Assembly (NCBI GenBank): GCA_966211425.1
Contig: CBIHNH010000028.1
Coordinates: forward strand, 1-7,776
DNA from: CBIHNH01 sp966211425
Lineage (GTDB): Bacteria > Patescibacteriota > Saccharimonadia > Saccharimonadales > Saccharimonadaceae
Direction: 5' to 3'
DNA: 7,776 nt
Numbering within the stretch: the stretch's first letter is position 1; each line of letters starts with the position of its first letter. Shown in pieces: positions 5,319 through 7,776 of this stretch. The translations under genes and the position numbers were made by a program. Under the pieces are notes generated by a model. It was not told where the DNA came from. It ran no database searches and saw only the letters and a list, made by a program, of their open reading frames with translations.

Positions 5319-6686
5319 CTAGAGTGAGCCCTTCATGTAGAATGCATTTTCTGGCTTGTCATCGTGTTTGCCTTCGAGAATCTCGGCAAAGCCCTTGATC
5401 GTGTCATCGAGCTTGACGTACGCGCCTGGTGTGCCCGTAAAGCCTTCGGCTACGTGGAACGGCTGGCTAAAGAATCTCTGGATACGTCGAGCGCGGGAAA
5501 CAGTTTGCTTGTCCTCATCAGACAGTTCTTCCATACCCATGATAGCGATGATATCCTGCAGGTCTTTGTAACGCTGCAAGACTTTCTGTACGTCACGCGC
5601 CACACGGTAGTGTTCTTCACCGACGATTTCTGGATCGAGGATGGTTGAGTTGGAGTCAAGTGGGTCAACCGCAGGATAGATACCGATCTCAGTCAGCGCA
5701 CGGTTCAACACGATGGTTGAGTCGAGGTGAGCGAAGGTCGTTGCAGGCGCTGGGTCAGTCAGGTCATCAGCCGGGACATAAACCGCCTGGACACTTGTTA
5801 CTGAGCCTTTTTTAGTTGAGGTAATTCGTTCCTGAAGGGCGCCCATTTCCTGCTGGAGGTTGGGCTGGTATCCGACGGCAGATGGCAGACGGCCGAGCAG
5901 GGCAGAAACCTCAGCACCCGCCTGCGTAAAGCGAAAGATGTTGTCGACGAAAAACAGGACGTCTTTACCTTCATCACGGAAGGCTTCGGCCATGGTGAGC
6001 CCAGTTAGTGCCACGCGAAGACGTGCCCCCGGCGGTTCGTTCATCTGACCAAAGACGAGAGAGGTTTTGTCGAGGACGCCCGACTCTTCCATCTCGTAGT
6101 ACAGGTCGTTTCCTTCGCGGGTTCGCTCACCAACGCCGGCAAATACGGAGTTTCCAGAGTGGAACTTGGCGATGTTGTTGATCAGCTCTTGGATCAGAAC
6201 GGTCTTACCGACACCAGCACCACCAAAGAGACCAACCTTACCACCCTTTGCGATTGGCGCAATCAGGTCGATGACTTTGATACCGGTTTCGAGAATCTCG
6301 GTTTTACCAGACTGCTCGATGAGAGCAGGTGGTTCACGGTGGATCGGCGCGGTCGCGCCCTTTACAGCCTTTTTACCATCGATTGGTTCACCGATCACGT
6401 TAAACATACGGCCCTGGGTGTCTTTACCGACCGGAACAGTAATAGGTGCGCCTGTGCCTTCAACTTTATCGCCACGCTTCAGCCCATCAGTTGAGCTTAG
6501 CGCGATCGCACGAATGCTGGTCTCGCTGAGGTGCTGAGCAACCTCGAGCACAAGCAGTCCGTTACCATGCTTGATATGGAGCGCGTCGTAGATGGCCGGC
6601 AAGTTGCCTTTATCGAACTCAACATCGACAACGACACCCACGACCTGGATGACGTTACCTTGTTCCGTTTTCGTTGTTGTTGCCAT
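5319..6686 (-). CDS. atpD: F-type ATP synthase beta subunit (catalytic)
   Basis: Catalytic subunit of the alpha3beta3 hexamer that makes or hydrolyses ATP at the inner face of the membrane. The 455 residues are close to the bacterial norm. Visible motifs: an N-terminal beta-barrel (to about 80); the P-loop GGAGVGKT (155-162) with Lys161; GERTREG with the catalytic Glu187; Walker B LFFVDNIFRF with Asp248; ALLGRLPSAVGYQP (from 263); and the C-terminal DELSEED-like segment, here EELSDED (386-392). The ATG is preceded by a strong Shine-Dalgarno AAGGAG at eight bases. All catalytic residues checked are intact. Confidence 0.99.
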   Translation of the reverse strand: MATTTKTEQGNVIQVVGVVVDVEFDKGNLPAIYDALHIKHGNGLLVLEVAQHLSETSIRAIALSSTDGLKRGDKVEGTGAPITVPVGKDTQGRMFNVIGEPIDGKKAVKGATAPIHREPPALIEQSGKTEILETGIKVIDLIAPIAKGGKVGLFGGAGVGKTVLIQELINNIAKFHSGNSVFAGVGERTREGNDLYYEMEESGVLDKTSLVFGQMNEPPGARLRVALTGLTMAEAFRDEGKDVLFFVDNIFRFTQAGAEVSALLGRLPSAVGYQPNLQQEMGALQERITSTKKGSVTSVQAVYVPADDLTDPAPATTFAHLDSTIVLNRALTEIGIYPAVDPLDSNSTILDPEIVGEEHYRVARDVQKVLQRYKDLQDIIAIMGMEELSDEDKQTVSRARRIQRFFSQPFHVAEGFTGTPGAYVKLDDTIKGFAEILEGKHDDKPENAFYMKGSL

Positions 6687-6748
6687 TTATTGCTCTCCTT
6701 CGTCTTGATAATCTTGTGATGTCCTATTGTATTGTCCTGTCAGCCTGC
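6687..6748 (-). promoter_or_regulatory. atpG-atpD intergenic spacer with strong atpD ribosome binding site
   Basis: This is the only sizeable gap in the operon (62 bases); the other junctions are 2 and 4 bases. On the minus strand it holds AAGGAG (6700-6695) eight bases before the atpD ATG. I see no terminator or convincing promoter here. Independent, strong initiation would help raise beta output over gamma, matching the 3:1 stoichiometry. Confidence 0.7.
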
Positions 6749-7615
6749 TCATTTCATCGCCTCCGCACCGCTGCTAATCTCGGCAAGCTCTTGGGTGATT
6801 GCTGCCTGACGGACTTTGTTCATCTCGAGCGTCAGTGCATCGACGATCTCGCCGGCGTTGTCACTGGCATTTTTCATCGCGACACGGCGCATCGCGTGCT
6901 CTGAGGCACGAGCATCGAGGATAGCCTGGTAGAGGTGCGCCTCAATCAGTCGGGTCGTCGCGTAATCCAGTACCTCTTCGGCTGACGGTTCAAACAGCAT
7001 GTCGGCAGTCGGTTTTTCAAGCTCATCGATCTCGGTAGTACCGGCCGGCAGCAGGTTACTGAGTTCAGCGGTCTGCACGAAACTATTTACGAACCGAGTC
7101 GAGATGACTTCAACCGAGTCAATCTCGCTGTTCTTAAACAGCTCAACGATGGTCTGCAGGACAGGGCGGATCTCATCGACCGTAGCCTGGTCGCCGATGT
7201 GATATGAGCCACTCACTTCGACATCACGAAGCTTTGCGACGAACTGTGAACCTTTGCGGCCAATAGTGATCACCGTGGTGTTAATCTTTGCTGCGTCATC
7301 AGCGCGCAGCTGTTTCGTCAGTAGCTTGAGAGCGTTGGCGTTGTACGCGCCGGCGAGGCCACGATCACTTGTCAGCACGATAACGAGACGGTTCTTGACC
7401 GGCCGCACGGCATAGAGCGGGCTTCTCGCCACATCGGTCGTGTCAGCCAGCGCGTTAAGCACTTCGATAGCCGCCTCGGTAAATCGACGTGTCGCGAGCG
7501 TTCGCTCCTGCGCCTTGCGCAGCTTGCTCGCAGCCACCAACTCCATAGCCTTCGTGATCTGGCGGTTAGACCGGACAGAACGGATACGAGACTTGATCTG
7601 ACGAGTAGAGGCCAT
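6749..7615 (-). CDS. atpG: F-type ATP synthase gamma subunit (rotor shaft)
   Basis: Central rotor shaft linking the c-ring to the catalytic hexamer. The 288 residues equal the usual length. The N-terminal helix begins with the family signature RQIKSRIRSVRSNRQITKAM and continues ELVAASKLRKAQ. The Rossmann-like middle includes VLTSDRGLAGAYN. The C-terminal helix, which forms the coiled coil with the N-terminus, carries MRRVAMKNASDNAGE and ends in NKVRQAAITQELAEISSGAEA. The ATG is 2 bases past the atpA stop, with no good Shine-Dalgarno at proper spacing, so coupling to atpA is likely. It ends in TGA, which shows that TGA is a stop codon here. Confidence 0.98.
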   Translation of the reverse strand: MASTRQIKSRIRSVRSNRQITKAMELVAASKLRKAQERTLATRRFTEAAIEVLNALADTTDVARSPLYAVRPVKNRLVIVLTSDRGLAGAYNANALKLLTKQLRADDAAKINTTVITIGRKGSQFVAKLRDVEVSGSYHIGDQATVDEIRPVLQTIVELFKNSEIDSVEVISTRFVNSFVQTAELSNLLPAGTTEIDELEKPTADMLFEPSAEEVLDYATTRLIEAHLYQAILDARASEHAMRRVAMKNASDNAGEIVDALTLEMNKVRQAAITQELAEISSGAEAMK

Positions 7616-7617
7616 AG

Positions 7618-7776
7618 TTACGCGCTAAAGCCCTTCATTACTTTTGCGGCGACTTTTTTGATCGCCTCAAGAGTCTTGTCGGACGGTTTGTCACCCTTGT
7701 TGAGCTCACGCATGGCGTCTTTGTGGCCTGCCCATAGCTCGGTCAGGAGCGCTGTTTGGGCGGCTTTAACGGTATC
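7618..7776 (-). CDS. atpA: F-type ATP synthase alpha subunit, C-terminal fragment (gene continues off the right edge)
   Basis: Reading leftward from the right edge gives a 52-residue open C-terminus ending in VMKGFSA and TAA. It is helical and charged, with LLTELWAGHKDAMREL, as expected for the last helices of an alpha subunit. The fragment itself has no diagnostic nucleotide-binding motif. The call rests mainly on position: directly upstream of atpG, two bases apart, in the standard alpha-gamma-beta-epsilon order. The start, P-loop and most of the gene lie outside the window. Confidence 0.85.
   Translation of the reverse strand, partial: DTVKAAQTALLTELWAGHKDAMRELNKGDKPSDKTLEAIKKVAAKVMKGFSA

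Noticed and set aside
6166..6537. Plus-strand open frames (up to 123 codons) opposite atpD
   Set aside because: Antisense by-products of a highly conserved catalytic gene; no independent start signals or recognisable domains.

Overview
The window looks like a chromosomal segment of a Candidate Phyla Radiation (Patescibacteria) bacterium. Saccharibacteria (TM7) is the best guess, from recalled protein style: a UvrD-type helicase fused to a C-terminal RecB-family nuclease, a compact F-type ATP synthase operon, and moderate GC. TGA acts as an ordinary stop (end of atpG), so the UGA-to-glycine code of Gracilibacteria/Absconditabacteria is not in use. No marker gene fixes the phylum, so the assignment is an inference.

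Layout. Bases 1-2894 (+) hold the 3' part of a large UvrD/PcrA-type helicase-nuclease gene whose ATP-binding N-terminus lies off the left edge. Five bases after its stop is a good sigma70-type promoter (TTGACT-17-TACGAT), followed by a small gene for a charged, helical 76-residue protein (3000-3230). From about 3264 to 3854 there is no credible protein. The region is instead dense with hairpins and ends in a textbook intrinsic terminator. I read it as a large structured non-coding RNA of about 590 nt. It opens with a tRNA-like module (acceptor-like stem, D-like arm, near-canonical T-arm) and contains a perfect 13-bp hairpin, a 14-bp hairpin, a three-way junction and a loop-loop complementarity. 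I could not match it to a known RNA family. It is the most interesting item in the window.

A second promoter starts inside the T-tract of that terminator and drives a tRNA-dihydrouridine synthase (3889-4839, +). The predicted transcript begins almost at the ATG, so it is probably leaderless. The dus gene converges on the ATP synthase operon, and the two share a symmetrical 18-bp bidirectional terminator (4840-4881).

On the minus strand, reading right to left, are the 3' end of atpA, then atpG, atpD and atpC: the alpha, gamma, beta and epsilon subunits of the F1 sector in the standard bacterial order. atpA/atpG and atpD/atpC are separated by only 2 and 4 bases, which suggests translational coupling. 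atpD has its own strong Shine-Dalgarno after a 62-base gap, which fits the higher beta and alpha stoichiometry.
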